The notes: a model not told the origin generated them from the sequence alone. DNA of 64,000 nucleotides from Serratia marcescens subsp. marcescens ATCC 13880 (GCF_017299535.1 NZ_CP071238.1:2852001-2916000); one strand, 5' to 3'. Shown: positions 38,666 to 49,133, numbered from the stretch's first letter. Numbers and translations are program-made.

Positions 38666-39970
38666 TTAACGTGCGGGATGCACGTCGTTCAGCGGAACCG
38701 CGTGTTGCTGACGAAACCCGGCGCTGTAACGCGCCACCGCCAGGTCATCGGAAGGGATCGCCGGCGTAATGCCGGACATCAGATCGGACAACAACTGCCC
38801 GGAGCCACAGGCCATCGTCCAGCCCAACGTGCCATGCCCGGTATTGAGATACAGGTTCTTCAGCGAAGTGCGGCCGACAATTGGCGTGCCGTCCGGCGTC
38901 ATCGGCCGCAGGCCGGTCCAGAACGTCGCCTCTTCCACTCGGCCGCCGTTCGGGTAGAGATCGCGCACCACCATTTCCAGCGTTTCGCGCCGTTTTTGCT
39001 CCAGCTGCGTATTGAAACCGACGATCTCCGCCATGCCGCCAACGCGAATGCGCTGGTCGAAGCGTGTGATGGCGATTTTATACGTCTCATCCAATACCGT
39101 AGAGAACGGCGCCGCCGCTTCGTCGGTGATAGGAATGGTCAACGAATAGCCCTTCAGCGGGTAAACCGGAATGGACACCAGGCCGCGCAGCAGCGCCGTG
39201 GAGTACGAGCCGAACGCCACCACATAGCTGTCGGCCTTGAACACTTCCTCGCCGCACTGCACGCCGGCGATCTTGTCGCCCTCCACCAGCAGACGATCGA
39301 CGCTGCGGTTGAACAGGAAGGTGACGCCCGCCTGCTCTGCCATCTTCGCCAACTGTTGCGTAAACAGCTGGCAATCGCCGGTTTCGTCGTTCGGCAACTG
39401 CAGGCCGCCGGTCAGCTTGTGCGCCACCTGCGCCAGCGCCGGCTCGACGCTGCCGAGTTGGCCGGCTTCCAGCAATCTGTAAGGCACGCCGGCATCTTCC
39501 AATACCGCAATGTCTTTCGCGGCGTTTTCGAACTGTTGTTGAGTGCGAAACAGCTGCAGCGTGCCGCCCTGGCGACCTTCGTACTGGATGCCGATTTCCT
39601 GACGCAGCGCCTTGATACAATCGCGGCTGTATTCCGCCAGACGCACCATGCGGCCTTTGTTGGTCATGTAGTGTTCGGTGTTGCAGTTCTTCAACATCTG
39701 CCACATCCAGCTCAGTTGGAAGCTGCTGCCGTCGAGGCGGATGGCCAACGGCGCATGGCGCTGGAACATCCACTTGATGGCCTTCAGCGGCACGCCCGGC
39801 GCCGCCCAAGGTGCGGCATAACCCGGTGAAATCTGCCCGGCGTTCGCCGCGCTGGTTTCCAGTGCGGGGCCTGGCTGACGATCGATCACCGTCACCTCAT
39901 GCCCCGCCTTCGCCAAATACCAGGCACTGGCTACGCCCACCACTCCACTACCTAAAATTACCACTCGCAT
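38666..39970 (-). CDS. dadA: D-amino acid dehydrogenase
   Basis: DadA is a membrane-associated FAD enzyme oxidising D-alanine to pyruvate, passing electrons to the respiratory chain. The dinucleotide motif [21 protein letters not shown] is at residues 3-23, and the C-terminal [19 protein letters not shown] segment is typical. The length, 434, is that of E. coli (432). GGAG lies six bases before the ATG. A CRP-like site lies about 100 bases upstream, in line with known CRP and Lrp control. Confidence 0.96.
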   Translation of the reverse strand: MRVVILGSGVVGVASAWYLAKAGHEVTVIDRQPGPALETSAANAGQISPGYAAPWAAPGVPLKAIKWMFQRHAPLAIRLDGSSFQLSWMWQMLKNCNTEHYMTNKGRMVRLAEYSRDCIKALRQEIGIQYEGRQGGTLQLFRTQQQFENAAKDIAVLEDAGVPYRLLEAGQLGSVEPALAQVAHKLTGGLQLPNDETGDCQLFTQQLAKMAEQAGVTFLFNRSVDRLLVEGDKIAGVQCGEEVFKADSYVVAFGSYSTALLRGLVSIPVYPLKGYSLTIPITDEAAAPFSTVLDETYKIAITRFDQRIRVGGMAEIVGFNTQLEQKRRETLEMVVRDLYPNGGRVEEATFWTGLRPMTPDGTPIVGRTSLKNLYLNTGHGTLGWTMACGSGQLLSDLMSGITPAIPSDDLAVARYSAGFRQQHAVPLNDVHPAR

Positions 39971-40509
39971 CGCTGACTCCAGCTCAAGGCTTCACAAAGC
40001 ATAATCTTCTGCTTACAGGAAATTAACTCAGTGAAAAAATCCGTCCAACAACTTCGTCATCAAACGTGACAATATTCACAATTAATTTATCGTCGATGAG
40101 CCATGCATTTGCAATAGCCGTCTGAAAATAGCGATAAGATGCGGTTTAGAGGGGATTATGGCGTCATACCGCCACTGAATTGATATCAACGCTATCAATG
40201 ATAGCACTCAAAAAAGGCGTGATAAGTAACATTGATTTAACAGAATATAAAAATACCAGCCAACAATTAAACGGAATAAAAACCCAATAAAATAAAGAAT
40301 ACCAACATAACAAACAAAGAGAGCCCCCTCCCTCCGCAGCAGAAAAATCGCGCAAAATTTCAGCTGCCGTTAACCTTGCTTTCACTACTGGAATAAAACA
40401 CCCGAGCCCTTCGCCCGCCCGCTTATGTTGAACGCTGCAGCACGATATGAACGTTAAAGCCAGAAGCAGCGCCTAAAGTTCACACTGTCGCTATTGTGGA
40501 GAACGCCTT
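39971..40509. other. dadA upstream region
   Basis: About 540 bases of AT-rich DNA hold a CRP-like site at 40065-40080 and presumably Lrp sites. A 73-codon leftward ORF at 40164-40385 begins with GTG, lacks a ribosome site and reads like translated AT-rich DNA, so it is not accepted. Confidence 0.5.
40065..40080 (-). promoter_or_regulatory. CRP-like site upstream of dadA
   Basis: CGTGACAATATTCACA has nine of ten bases of TGTGA-N6-TCACA. The dad operon is CRP-dependent in E. coli. Confidence 0.55.
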
Positions 40510-40827
40510 ATGTTCATCGCCATTTACCAGTTTTCAGTCAAACCCGGACACGAACACGCCTTTCGCCAGGCTTGGCTAGCGTTGACCCAAGGCATCTATC
40601 TGCAGCGCGGCAGCCTCGGCTCGCGCCTGCATCGGGATATGGGCGGGCAGTTTATCGGCTATGCGCAATGGCCAAGCCGAGTCGCATGGGAAAGCGCCGG
40701 TGATATTCAATTGGATGAACGCTACCGGCAAGCCCGGGAACGAATGCGTGCGACCTTGTTGGCAGATAAAACGCTATTTGAAATGGAAGTGACGGACGAT
40801 TACCTGCAAATCAGACCGTTTGACTGA
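40510..40827 (+). CDS. Antibiotic biosynthesis monooxygenase (ABM) domain protein
   Basis: The 105-residue protein has a ferredoxin-like dimeric alpha-beta fold pattern: strand MFIAIYQFSVKPGHE, helix FRQAWLALTQ, strand SRLHRDMGGQFIGYAQWPS, then helices. ABM proteins are small monooxygenases or quinol-handling enzymes; no substrate is implied here. An unusual GSLGSRLHRD stretch replaces the common G-x-LGxxL turn. It is transcribed towards zinT, with a shared hairpin between. Confidence 0.75.
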   Translation: MFIAIYQFSVKPGHEHAFRQAWLALTQGIYLQRGSLGSRLHRDMGGQFIGYAQWPSRVAWESAGDIQLDERYRQARERMRATLLADKTLFEMEVTDDYLQIRPFD

Positions 40828-40828
40828 G

Positions 40829-40854
40829 CACAAGCCCACACAGGCGGGCTTGTG
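40829..40854. terminator. Hairpin between the ABM gene and zinT
   Basis: CACAAGCCC pairs with GGGCTTGTG between two convergent genes. The flanking T-runs are weak. Confidence 0.5.
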
Positions 40855-40873
40855 GTTGCGGGAGCGAGCGGCA

Positions 40874-41524
40874 TCAATGATGCAGCATCTCATCCACGAC
40901 TTCTTTGGTTTGCAGTTGGAATGGGTAGTAAGTCGGCCAGTTATCCATCTCTTTCAGCAACGCTTCCTGCGACGTGTTGCCCATAAAGATATGGAAATGC
41001 GCCGATTTGCGCGGGCCGATAATGTGATCGCTGAACTGCACGAATTTCGGCGCCAGGCTGCCGGCATCCTGGCATTCAAACAGATAACGCACGCCCTTTT
41101 TACCGGAAACATACGTCAGGATCTTATGCCCGGCGTACTTATACTGACAGGCGCTGGATTGGTCACCGCGGTGAAATTCCATGACGCCATTTTCAATGCC
41201 GATGGTATCTACATCGGTGGCGTACCCTTTGCGGTAATACGCCTTCACTTCGGCGAAGGTCTTGCGCTTGTCCTGTGCCGCTTTCTTCTTGAACACCGGG
41301 TCAAGATCCCCATTGAGCAGATAGGGATACACGGATTGCCACACCCCCTCCCAATCCGCCAGGTTGCGATCTTTGACGTCCTTATCGTCGAATACACCCG
41401 CCTCCGCCTTTTTTTCCACCTCCGTCAGCGGCTTGCCGTGTGAATGATGCCCGTGGGCGCACGCCTGCCCGCTGATAAACAACGCGGCCAGCGCCACCGC
41501 CAGTTTGCCAAAATGCCTCGCCAA
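40874..41524 (-). CDS. zinT: Periplasmic zinc/cadmium-binding protein ZinT
   Basis: ZinT binds zinc in the periplasm and aids ZnuABC under zinc starvation. A signal peptide (about 24 residues, ending GQACA) precedes the His-rich HGHHSHG end and the lipocalin-like domain; metal ligands lie in [20 protein letters not shown]. The TTG at 41524 is the likely start: AAGGAG lies six bases before it and the protein is then 216 residues, as in E. coli. An ATG 24 bases upstream would add a charged leader. A Zur box lies about 36 bases before the TTG. Confidence 0.93.
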   Translation of the reverse strand: MARHFGKLAVALAALFISGQACAHGHHSHGKPLTEVEKKAEAGVFDDKDVKDRNLADWEGVWQSVYPYLLNGDLDPVFKKKAAQDKRKTFAEVKAYYRKGYATDVDTIGIENGVMEFHRGDQSSACQYKYAGHKILTYVSGKKGVRYLFECQDAGSLAPKFVQFSDHIIGPRKSAHFHIFMGNTSQEALLKEMDNWPTYYPFQLQTKEVVDEMLHH

Positions 41525-41555
41525 AATGCGCTCCTTGTCCGTTACCATGAAAATT

Positions 41556-41577
41556 AAAAGTTACAATATAACATAAC
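41556..41577 (-). promoter_or_regulatory. Zur box upstream of zinT
   Basis: The core GTTATATTGTAAC (minus strand, 41560-41572) differs by one base from the Zur palindrome GTTATA-N-TATAAC and lies in an AT-rich flank. It fits zinc-repressed control, as in E. coli zinT. Confidence 0.7.
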
Positions 41578-41821
41578 AATTTTCAATCCTTGTCGTGCAA
41601 CAGGCATTGTGTTGCGCCCCCCTGCCGCAGGGTTATACTCGAAGAGGGAGTACGGTGCCGCGCCGCCTTCTGCCGGGACGGGCGCCGGATCGACCGCCGT
41701 TCGCTCCTTTGCGTACCGGCATTTTTATTTCACTGATTTGCAATGGTTAATTATGACTTGAACTATGCTTGTTACAGGGTCTGCCGTTTGAGCAAGACCC
41801 GTGAATAATGAGGGTGCGCTG

Positions 41822-43357
41822 ATGACTACTTCAACACATGAAAAGGTTAAGGATGATAAACGTCTGAGCGATGGACCGGACTGGACGTTCGAACTGCTGC
41901 AGGTGTATTTGGAGCAGATCGACCGCGTCGCCAAGCATTACCGACTCGACACCTACCCCCATCAGATCGAGGTGATCACCTCCGAGCAGATGATGGACGC
42001 CTATTCGAGCGTCGGCATGCCGATCAACTATACCCATTGGTCCTTCGGCAAGAAGTTCATCGAAACCGAACAGCGCTACAAACAGGGCCAGCAAGGGCTG
42101 GCGTATGAAATCGTCATCAACTCCAATCCCTGCATCGCCTACCTGATGGAGGAAAACACCATCACCATGCAGGCGCTGGTGATGGCGCACGCCTGCTATG
42201 GCCACAACTCGTTCTTCAAGAATAACTATCTGTTCCGCAGCTGGACCGACGCCAGCTCCATCGTCGATTATCTGCTGTTCGCCCGCCACTACATCAGCCA
42301 ATGCGAAGAACGCTACGGCGTCGATGAAGTGGAGCGACTGCTGGACTCCTGCCACGCGCTGATGAACTATGGGGTCGACAGGTACAAGCGCCCGCAGAAA
42401 ATCTCCCTGGTGGAAGAGAAAGCGCGCCAGAAAAGCCGCGAAGAGTATCTGCAAAGCCAGGTGAATACGTTATGGAAGACCTTGCCGCGCGTCGAACGTG
42501 AAGAGTCGCCGGAGCAGGCGCGCCGGTATCCGAGCGAACCGCAGGAAAATATCCTCTATTTTATCGAAAAGAATGCACCGCTGCTGGAACCCTGGCAGCG
42601 TGAGGTGTTGCGCATCGTGCGCAAAGTCAGCCAGTATTTCTACCCGCAAAAGCAGACTCAGGTGATGAACGAGGGTTGGGCCACCTTCTGGCATTACACC
42701 ATCCTCAACCATCTGTACGACGAGGGCCGAGTGACCGAGCGGTTTATGCTGGAGTTTTTGCACAGCCACACCAACGTGGTGTATCAGCCGCCGTACAACA
42801 GCCCGTACTATAACGGCATCAACCCTTATGCGCTGGGCTTCGCCATGTTCCAGGACATCAAGCGCATCTGCCAATCGCCGACCGAAGAAGACCGCTACTG
42901 GTTCCCGGACATCGCCGGAAAAGACTGGCTGGAGACATTGCACTTCGCCATGCGCGACTTCAAGGACGAGAGCTTTATCAGCCAGTTCCTGTCACCCAAA
43001 GTGATGCGTGATTTCCGGTTGTTCACCGTGCTGGACGACGATCGCAACAACTATCTGGAGATTGCCGCGATCCATAACGAAGCCGGTTACCGGGCGATCC
43101 GCCAGGAGCTGTCGGCGCAATACAACCTGAGCAACCATGAGCCGAACATTCAGATCTGGAACGTGGATCTGCGCGGTGACCGCTCGCTGACATTGCGTTA
43201 CATCCCGCAGGAACGCGCGCCACTGGATAAGAGCCGCCGCGACGTGTTGAAGCACCTGCATCGCCTGTGGGGCTTCGACGTGATCCTCGAGCAGCAAAAT
43301 GAAGACGGCAGTGTAGAGTTGCTCGATCGCTGCCCGCCGCGGCCTACGCCGCTGTAA
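41822..43357 (+). CDS. ycgB: SpoVR family protein YcgB
   Basis: This 511-residue soluble protein belongs to the SpoVR family (510 in E. coli). It has the conserved NPCIAYLMEENTITMQALVMAHACYGHNSFFKNN-type helical core and the NEGWATFWHY motif. Its molecular role is unclear; it works with YeaG and YeaH in stress and stationary phase. The ATG at 41822 is preferred over a GTG 21 bases upstream. In E. coli it adjoins fadR; here a foreign-looking acyltransferase separates the two. Confidence 0.95.
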   Translation: MTTSTHEKVKDDKRLSDGPDWTFELLQVYLEQIDRVAKHYRLDTYPHQIEVITSEQMMDAYSSVGMPINYTHWSFGKKFIETEQRYKQGQQGLAYEIVINSNPCIAYLMEENTITMQALVMAHACYGHNSFFKNNYLFRSWTDASSIVDYLLFARHYISQCEERYGVDEVERLLDSCHALMNYGVDRYKRPQKISLVEEKARQKSREEYLQSQVNTLWKTLPRVEREESPEQARRYPSEPQENILYFIEKNAPLLEPWQREVLRIVRKVSQYFYPQKQTQVMNEGWATFWHYTILNHLYDEGRVTERFMLEFLHSHTNVVYQPPYNSPYYNGINPYALGFAMFQDIKRICQSPTEEDRYWFPDIAGKDWLETLHFAMRDFKDESFISQFLSPKVMRDFRLFTVLDDDRNNYLEIAAIHNEAGYRAIRQELSAQYNLSNHEPNIQIWNVDLRGDRSLTLRYIPQERAPLDKSRRDVLKHLHRLWGFDVILEQQNEDGSVELLDRCPPRPTPL

Positions 43358-43570
43358 CCGCCCTTGCCCCGCCACAACCTATAAACATAGTCAGGGAGTG
43401 GCAGGGGCACATTGAGCGCCTCTACGACTATAGACACAAGGGAAAATTCCTAAAGCGTGACATCCCCCTTTTTCACTTTACAAAATTGACTTACCTTTGC
43501 ATTATGCCAACGTATTTACTCCAATACGCTCAGTGATTATTTAATACTCAGCGAGTATCCAGGTGGACTA

Positions 43571-45535
43571 ATGGAAAATGTAGTAAAAGAAACAGTAAAA
43601 AACTATAGACGTGATATTGACGGCTTACGTGCCATTGCAATAATTCTGGTTGTTCTCTATCACTCGGGAGTCGGTTTTCTCAGTGGTGGTTTTATCGGTG
43701 TCGACGTTTTCTTTGTTATATCAGGCTTCTTAATTGGCGGAATTATCTATACAGAAACAACACAGAATAAATTCTCTTATTCAAAATTCTATGTCCGTCG
43801 AATAAAACGAATCGCACCGGCCTTGATTGCAATGCTGATAGTATGCTCTGCCTTTGCCTTTTTCTATCTATCTGCATTAGAGCTAAAAGACTTCAGCCTT
43901 TTTTCCAGCGCGACAATCTTATCCGTTCCTAACATAATGCTTTGGCATAAAACAAACTATTTTTCGCCAAGCGCAGAGTTAAACCCGTTATTAATGACGT
44001 GGTCATTAGGCGTTGAGGAACAGTTTTATATTTTCCTGCCAATTATTTTCTCAATTATTGTCAAGACAAATATTAAAGTAGTTAAAACTATTTCTGCACT
44101 ATCGATAGCCTCTTTTATTCTTTGCATTATCCTTACAAAATCATCACCTCTCTTTTCGTTTTTCATGCTCCCAACTCGGGCATGGGAGTTGGGTGCTGGC
44201 GTAATTATTTCAATAATGCATAAAGAGGGACGATTCAACAGTTTGAAAGCTTCACATAGAGAATGGCTTTTTTTGGCCGGGCTCGCAATGATATTATTTG
44301 CAGCGCTAACTTTTGACAAAAAAACAGAGTTCCCAGGTTATTCCGCCACCTTACCCGTGCTCGGTTCTATTTTTTTAATTTTAAGCAACGGTAAGTTAAG
44401 CTCAATCATTCTTGGCAACCGTGTGATGGTGTTTATTGGATTAGTATCTTATTCTTGGTATCTGTGGCACTGGCCTCTGCTTTCTTTTGCTCGTATAGGT
44501 ATCGACGAGAGACTGTCATTACATGCCGGCTTACTGATATCAGCCGTTGCCTTATTTATTGCTTACCTCTCCTATCTCTTTGTTGAAACTCCATTCAGAA
44601 AAAGGATTCACCTATCCAATCCGAAGATCATTCTTGGTTACATCTTGGTTTCAGCAGCATTGCTCTTACCGACCGCTCTCGGTTATCTCTTGAAAGGTAT
44701 ACCACAAAGACTCAGTCCCGAAGTCGTTCAAGTCGACAAGGACAAGTTAGAGAGAGTTGCTGACCGTTGTCTGGTAGGGTATGGAGCAAAAACCTACTCT
44801 AGAGATGAAAGCTGCCTCCCAAACTCCAGTCAGGATGCCGTTGCTCTCGTGGGTGATAGCCATGCAGCGGCCTTACGAGGCGGCGTTGAAAAGTATGCGA
44901 AAAAAAACAATTTAGTCGTGTATCAAATTAATAAAGCTTCATGCCCAATGCTGGTTGGCGCAACACGAACCATTAATACCTACCCAGCACATGGTGCTGA
45001 ATGTGATGAGTTTAATAAAAATGCATTGAACCTTATAAGTGAAAACAAAAAAATCAAAACTGTTATTATCTCCGCCTTGTGGGACTCGGCCATCTATGAT
45101 AATAGTGGAAGTTACAAAAGTACTGTAACGACAGAAACCGGAATATCTGCTTTAAGCTCTGGCCTTAATGAGTTAGTAAACCAATTAAAAGCCGCTCGCA
45201 AGGAAGTTATAATAGTCAGTGATGTCCCCCAACTTGACTTCGATGCAGTTAAAAATATCGACAATCAACAAATACCGCTACGCAAATTAATAAACAGTTT
45301 ACTTTCAAGAGAAAAATCAGCAGGTGAATTTACCGATCGCTATCAACTGCCACACTCGGACGTAAACGACTTATTGACTTCTATTGCACAAGAAAAAGGC
45401 ATTAGAAAATTCGACCCTGCTGATAACTTATGCGATAATACCGGCTGCAAGTTTAAGTCAAAAGTTCGTCCGTTTTATTATGACAACCAGCATTTAACTA
45501 CGTTAGGCAGTATATATGCTCTACACGGGCTATAA
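43571..45535 (+). CDS. OafA/YrhL-type membrane acyltransferase with SGNH domain
   Basis: The 654-residue protein has an N-terminal acyltransferase-3 domain (about residues 12-375, ten or more spans) with RDIDGLRAIAIILVVLYHSG (catalytic-type His), GFIGVDVFFVISGFLI and SLGVEEQFYIFLPI. A C-terminal extracytoplasmic SGNH hydrolase-like domain has VGDSHAAALRG and a final DNQHLTTLGS (Asp-x-x-His). Such enzymes O-acetylate LPS O-antigen or other glycans. Codon use and AT-richness differ sharply from the flanks, a sign of horizontal transfer. The ribosome site GGTGGA is good. Confidence 0.88.
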   Translation: MENVVKETVKNYRRDIDGLRAIAIILVVLYHSGVGFLSGGFIGVDVFFVISGFLIGGIIYTETTQNKFSYSKFYVRRIKRIAPALIAMLIVCSAFAFFYLSALELKDFSLFSSATILSVPNIMLWHKTNYFSPSAELNPLLMTWSLGVEEQFYIFLPIIFSIIVKTNIKVVKTISALSIASFILCIILTKSSPLFSFFMLPTRAWELGAGVIISIMHKEGRFNSLKASHREWLFLAGLAMILFAALTFDKKTEFPGYSATLPVLGSIFLILSNGKLSSIILGNRVMVFIGLVSYSWYLWHWPLLSFARIGIDERLSLHAGLLISAVALFIAYLSYLFVETPFRKRIHLSNPKIILGYILVSAALLLPTALGYLLKGIPQRLSPEVVQVDKDKLERVADRCLVGYGAKTYSRDESCLPNSSQDAVALVGDSHAAALRGGVEKYAKKNNLVVYQINKASCPMLVGATRTINTYPAHGAECDEFNKNALNLISENKKIKTVIISALWDSAIYDNSGSYKSTVTTETGISALSSGLNELVNQLKAARKEVIIVSDVPQLDFDAVKNIDNQQIPLRKLINSLLSREKSAGEFTDRYQLPHSDVNDLLTSIAQEKGIRKFDPADNLCDNTGCKFKSKVRPFYYDNQHLTTLGSIYALHGL

Positions 45536-45555
45536 CGAAGTTTAAAACTCCCCTT

Positions 45556-45577
45556 GGCACCGGTTCTTTCGGTGCCC
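45556..45577 (+). terminator. Weak terminator after the acyltransferase gene
   Basis: A GGCACCG/CGGTGCC stem with a seven-base loop is followed only by CTTC. The next 220 bases to fadR are AT-rich and hold no gene. Confidence 0.45.
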
Positions 45578-45803
45578 TTCATGATAATCTAATAAACCAC
45601 CTAAAAACCACTAACATGAATTTCACGGTTCTATTTTAAGCTAAAGTTTTAACAAGCTGTAATTAAAGAGAAAATAGTTCATCTAAAAAACACCACATCA
45701 TCTCCTGATAATAAAGACATCCTGAAAAATTAGAAAAAAACTCACAGTATAAAAATTACACTATGAGTTAATATCTATTAAATAATTGCTATGAGAGCCG
45801 CAA

Positions 45804-46523
45804 TCAGCGGCGCGCTTCGGTCAGATCGCTCGGCATGGTGCCCTGCATGCTCTGCCAAATCGCCCCGCTGTCCTTACCGTAGTTGCGCACGGTGTCCATC
45901 ACCTGGTCGTACAGCTTCTCATGGCACAGCGTGGACAGCTTGCTGTAGAAGGTCAGCGCCAGCTTGCGCGCTTCCGGGTTGGAGAAGTAGTAACGGCCCA
46001 CGCGGGTGTACAGCCCTTTCAGACCGTTGAAGATCAGGCCGTAGATCGGGTTGCCGGAAGCGAACGCCAGACCGCGGAAGATCTCGTAATCGAGCAGATT
46101 GAAAGCGTCCGCCTGATCTTCAACCTCGGCGGCCTTCGCCAACACTTCCTGGGCCTGCTCCGGATGATTGCGCACCGCGGCGCGAATAAAGATCGACGCG
46201 ATATTGGTGCGCACGGACAGCAGGTTATCGATCAGCTGAGGGACGCTTTTGTGATCGAGACGGGCCACCGTCTCAAGGATATTGAGGCCGGACGTTTCCC
46301 AAAAATTGTTCACTTTGGTCGGTTTGCCATGCTGAATGGTCAACCAGCCATCGCGGGCCAGACGTTGCAACACTTCACGTAACGTGGTGCGCGTGACGCC
46401 AATCAACTCCGAAAGCTCACGCTCCGCGGGCAAAATAGAGCCAGGGGGGAAGCGATTATTCCAAATACTCTCAATAATGTACTCTTCCGCGAAACCGGCA
46501 GGACTCTGCGCCTTTATGACCAT
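45804..46523 (-). CDS. fadR: Fatty acid metabolism regulator FadR
   Basis: FadR represses beta-oxidation genes and activates fabA/fabB; long-chain acyl-CoA releases it from DNA. The 239 residues match E. coli. The N-terminal GntR winged helix (residues 1-75, [22 protein letters not shown]) and the all-helical acyl-CoA-binding domain ([26 protein letters not shown]) are complete. A FadR-type operator lies about 45 bases upstream of its start, suggesting autoregulation. It is divergent from nhaB. Confidence 0.97.
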   Translation of the reverse strand: MVIKAQSPAGFAEEYIIESIWNNRFPPGSILPAERELSELIGVTRTTLREVLQRLARDGWLTIQHGKPTKVNNFWETSGLNILETVARLDHKSVPQLIDNLLSVRTNIASIFIRAAVRNHPEQAQEVLAKAAEVEDQADAFNLLDYEIFRGLAFASGNPIYGLIFNGLKGLYTRVGRYYFSNPEARKLALTFYSKLSTLCHEKLYDQVMDTVRNYGKDSGAIWQSMQGTMPSDLTEARR

Positions 46524-46567
46524 GTGTTTGACGTTCCGTTGCGACGATAAAATCAGTAAAAGTAATC

Positions 46568-46584
46568 AGCTCATCATACCAGAT
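46568..46584 (-). promoter_or_regulatory. Candidate FadR operator in the fadR/nhaB spacer
   Basis: The minus strand reads ATCTGGTATGATGAGCT, nearly identical to the E. coli fadD operator (AGCTGGTATGATGAGTT). Its place just upstream of fadR suggests autoregulation or nhaB control. Confidence 0.65.
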
Positions 46585-46766
46585 CGTGCTGACATGACAT
46601 AGCGTGAGCGAAAAACAATAAACGAAAGTGTGCATAACGTGGCAAAAAACGAGCAAAAATACCGGTCGGTGGAATTTTCCCATGGTAAAACAAGCTCAGG
46701 TTGCGCACGCCCCCACCGCATTGTTAGGGTACGTGCTACGACTGATTGAAGGATGCATAGAGCACA

Positions 46767-48332
46767 ATGGAAACAACCCTGCGTAGCGCCCTGCTCAAAA
46801 ATTTTCTGGGGCAATCTCCCGACTGGTACAAACTGACCATTCTCATTTTTCTGGCGATCAACCCCCTGGTGTTCTTTTTCGCCAGCCCGTTTATCGCGGG
46901 TTGGCTGCTGGTGGCCGAGTTCATCTTTACCCTCGCGATGGCGCTGAAATGCTACCCGCTGCTGCCGGGCGGCCTGCTGGCGCTCGAGGCCGTGGCCATC
47001 GGCATGACCAGCCCGGCGCAGGTTTCGCAGGAAATCGAACATAATCTGGACGTGTTGCTGCTGCTGATCTTTATGGTGGCCGGCATCTACTTTATGAAGC
47101 AGCTGCTGCTGTTCGTGTTCACCAAGCTGCTGCTCAACATCCGTTCGAAAACGTTGCTGTCGCTGGCGTTCTGCCTGGCCGCCGCCTTCCTTTCCGCCTT
47201 CCTCGACGCGCTGACGGTCGTGGCGGTAGTGATCAGCGTGGCCACCGGCTTCTATTCCATCTATCACAACGTGACGTCAAACCGCCCTGACGGCGACATT
47301 GGCGATGACAGCGATTTTACCGGCGAAGAGCGTAAACAGACGCTGGAGCAATTCCGCGCCTTTCTGCGCAGCCTGCTGATGCACGCCGGCGTCGGCACCG
47401 CGCTCGGCGGGGTCATGACCATGGTGGGCGAGCCGCAAAACCTGATCATCGCCAAAAACGCGGGCTGGGGTTTTATCGATTTCTTCCTGCGTATGGCGCC
47501 GGTCACGCTGCCGGTGTTGGTGTGCGGCCTGCTGGTGTGTTGGCTGGTAGAACGTTTTCACCTGTTTGGCTACGGCGCGCAGCTACCGGAAGCGGTGCGC
47601 GACGTGCTGAAAGAGTATGACCGCAAGGCCACTGCGGGCCGTAGCAAACAAGAACGGCTCAAACTGGTGATGCAGGCGCTGATCGGCGTTTGGCTGGTGC
47701 TGGCGCTGGCCTTCCACCTGGCTGAAGTGGGGCTGATTGGCCTGTCGGTGATCGTCCTCGCCACCTCCCTGTGCGGCGTGAACGACGAGCACGCCATCGG
47801 CAAAGCGTTCCAGGAAGCGCTGCCGTTCACCGCGCTGCTGACGGTGTTTTTCACCGTGGTCGCGGTCATCATCGAGCAGCACCTGTTCAGCCCGGTGATC
47901 CAGTTTGTGCTGCGCGCCGAGCCCGCCTCTCAGCTTTCGCTGTTCTACCTGTTCAACGGCCTGCTGTCGTCGGTTTCCGACAACGTGTTCGTCGGCACGG
48001 TTTACATCAACGAGGCGCGCACTGCGCTGGAAACCGGCGCGATCGGGCTGAAGCAGTTCGAGCTGCTGGCGGTCGCCATCAATACCGGTACCAACCTGCC
48101 ATCGGTCGCCACCCCTAACGGACAGGCGGCGTTTCTGTTCCTGCTGACGTCGGCATTGGCGCCGTTGGTGCGTTTGTCGTATGGCCGCATGGTATGGATG
48201 GCCCTGCCTTATACGGTGGTGCTGACGGTGGTTGGCCTGCTGTGCGTCCAGTTCACCTTGGAACCGGCGACCGAGCTGTTGACGCAGTGGCATTGGCTGA
48301 CGCTGCCGTCCATCGACGCCGTCGGCCACTGA
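46767..48332 (+). CDS. nhaB: Na+/H+ antiporter NhaB
   Basis: NhaB exports sodium in exchange for protons in the inner membrane. The 521-residue protein has about 12 hydrophobic spans and typical segments such as [41 protein letters not shown] and [41 protein letters not shown] C-terminal spans. The length fits E. coli (513). dsbB follows after 120 bases on the same strand, and fadR is divergent, as in E. coli. Confidence 0.96.
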   Translation: METTLRSALLKNFLGQSPDWYKLTILIFLAINPLVFFFASPFIAGWLLVAEFIFTLAMALKCYPLLPGGLLALEAVAIGMTSPAQVSQEIEHNLDVLLLLIFMVAGIYFMKQLLLFVFTKLLLNIRSKTLLSLAFCLAAAFLSAFLDALTVVAVVISVATGFYSIYHNVTSNRPDGDIGDDSDFTGEERKQTLEQFRAFLRSLLMHAGVGTALGGVMTMVGEPQNLIIAKNAGWGFIDFFLRMAPVTLPVLVCGLLVCWLVERFHLFGYGAQLPEAVRDVLKEYDRKATAGRSKQERLKLVMQALIGVWLVLALAFHLAEVGLIGLSVIVLATSLCGVNDEHAIGKAFQEALPFTALLTVFFTVVAVIIEQHLFSPVIQFVLRAEPASQLSLFYLFNGLLSSVSDNVFVGTVYINEARTALETGAIGLKQFELLAVAINTGTNLPSVATPNGQAAFLFLLTSALAPLVRLSYGRMVWMALPYTVVLTVVGLLCVQFTLEPATELLTQWHWLTLPSIDAVGH

Positions 48333-48452
48333 GACGGCGCCGGCAGGGTGAACCGACTATTTTTACGCTGAATCCGGCCCAGGTGGCTGGCAGCGAAGAG
48401 GAATTGGTTTACACTGCCGGTTCAATTGCTTACTGCATGGAAGAATCTAGAT

Positions 48453-48983
48453 ATGTTGCAATTCTTTAACCGCTGTTCACAAGGACGCGGCGCCTGGCTG
48501 CTGATGGCCCTGACAGCGTTGGTGTTGGAACTGGTCGCGCTCTATTTCCAGCACGTTATGCTGCTGCAGCCGTGCGTGATGTGCATTTACGAGCGTTGCG
48601 CGCTGTTCGGCATCCTCGGCGCCTCGCTGGTGGGCGCCATCGCGCCGAAAACTCCGCTGCGCTACGCGGCGATCTTGCTGTGGATCTACAGCGCCTGGGA
48701 AGGCGTACAGCTGGCGTGGAAGCACACCATGATCCAGTTGCATCCTTCGCCATTCAATACCTGCGATTTCTTCGTCAGCTTCCCGTCCTGGCTGCCGCTG
48801 GACAAATGGCTGCCGGCGGTGTTTCATGCTTCCGGTGACTGCTCCGTGCGTCAATGGCAATTCCTGACGTTGGAAATGCCGCAATGGTTGGTCGGCATCT
48901 TCGGTGCCTATCTGTTGGTGGCGCTGATTGTGCTGGTCGCGCAGTTTGTTCGCCCACGCCGCCGCGACCTGTTCGGCCGCTGA
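48453..48983 (+). CDS. dsbB: Disulfide bond formation protein B
   Basis: DsbB reoxidises DsbA and passes electrons to quinones. The four-span inner membrane protein has both redox pairs: Cys41/Cys44 in [10 protein letters not shown] and Cys104/Cys130 in the second periplasmic loop. The ATG at 48453 gives 176 residues, as in E. coli; an upstream in-frame start is not needed. A terminator follows. Confidence 0.96.
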   Translation: MLQFFNRCSQGRGAWLLMALTALVLELVALYFQHVMLLQPCVMCIYERCALFGILGASLVGAIAPKTPLRYAAILLWIYSAWEGVQLAWKHTMIQLHPSPFNTCDFFVSFPSWLPLDKWLPAVFHASGDCSVRQWQFLTLEMPQWLVGIFGAYLLVALIVLVAQFVRPRRRDLFGR

Positions 48984-48996
48984 TCGGCAGACAAAC

Positions 48997-49027
48997 AAAA
49001 AACGGCGCCGGAAGGCGCCGTTTTTTT
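48997..49027. terminator. Terminator after dsbB, bidirectional
   Basis: The stem ACGGCGCC/GGCGCCGT with loop GGAA is flanked by A-run and T-run. It can also end the leftward 23-codon ORF transcript. Confidence 0.92.
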
Positions 49028-49061
49028 AGGTATTGCTGTCACATTCCGAGATAAAGCCACC

Positions 49062-49133
49062 TCAGGTATGTGTAAGGAAGTAAACGAGCACGATCAGCGC
49101 TCCAGCTACGGCAAACAGGCGGATCATTTTCAT
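49062..49133 (-). CDS. Putative 23-residue single-span membrane peptide
   Basis: The ORF encodes 23 residues: basic start MKMIR, a hydrophobic span LFAVAGALIVLVYFL and the end THT. GAGAG lies nine bases before the ATG, and a bidirectional terminator lies 35 bases after the stop, so a short transcript is plausible. No known small-protein family is recognised. Confidence 0.5.
   Translation of the reverse strand: MKMIRLFAVAGALIVLVYFLTHT

Noticed and set aside
40164..40385. 73-codon leftward ORF with hydrophobic stretch upstream of dadA
   Set aside because: GTG start without ribosome site, odd composition, and it would occupy the dad control region.
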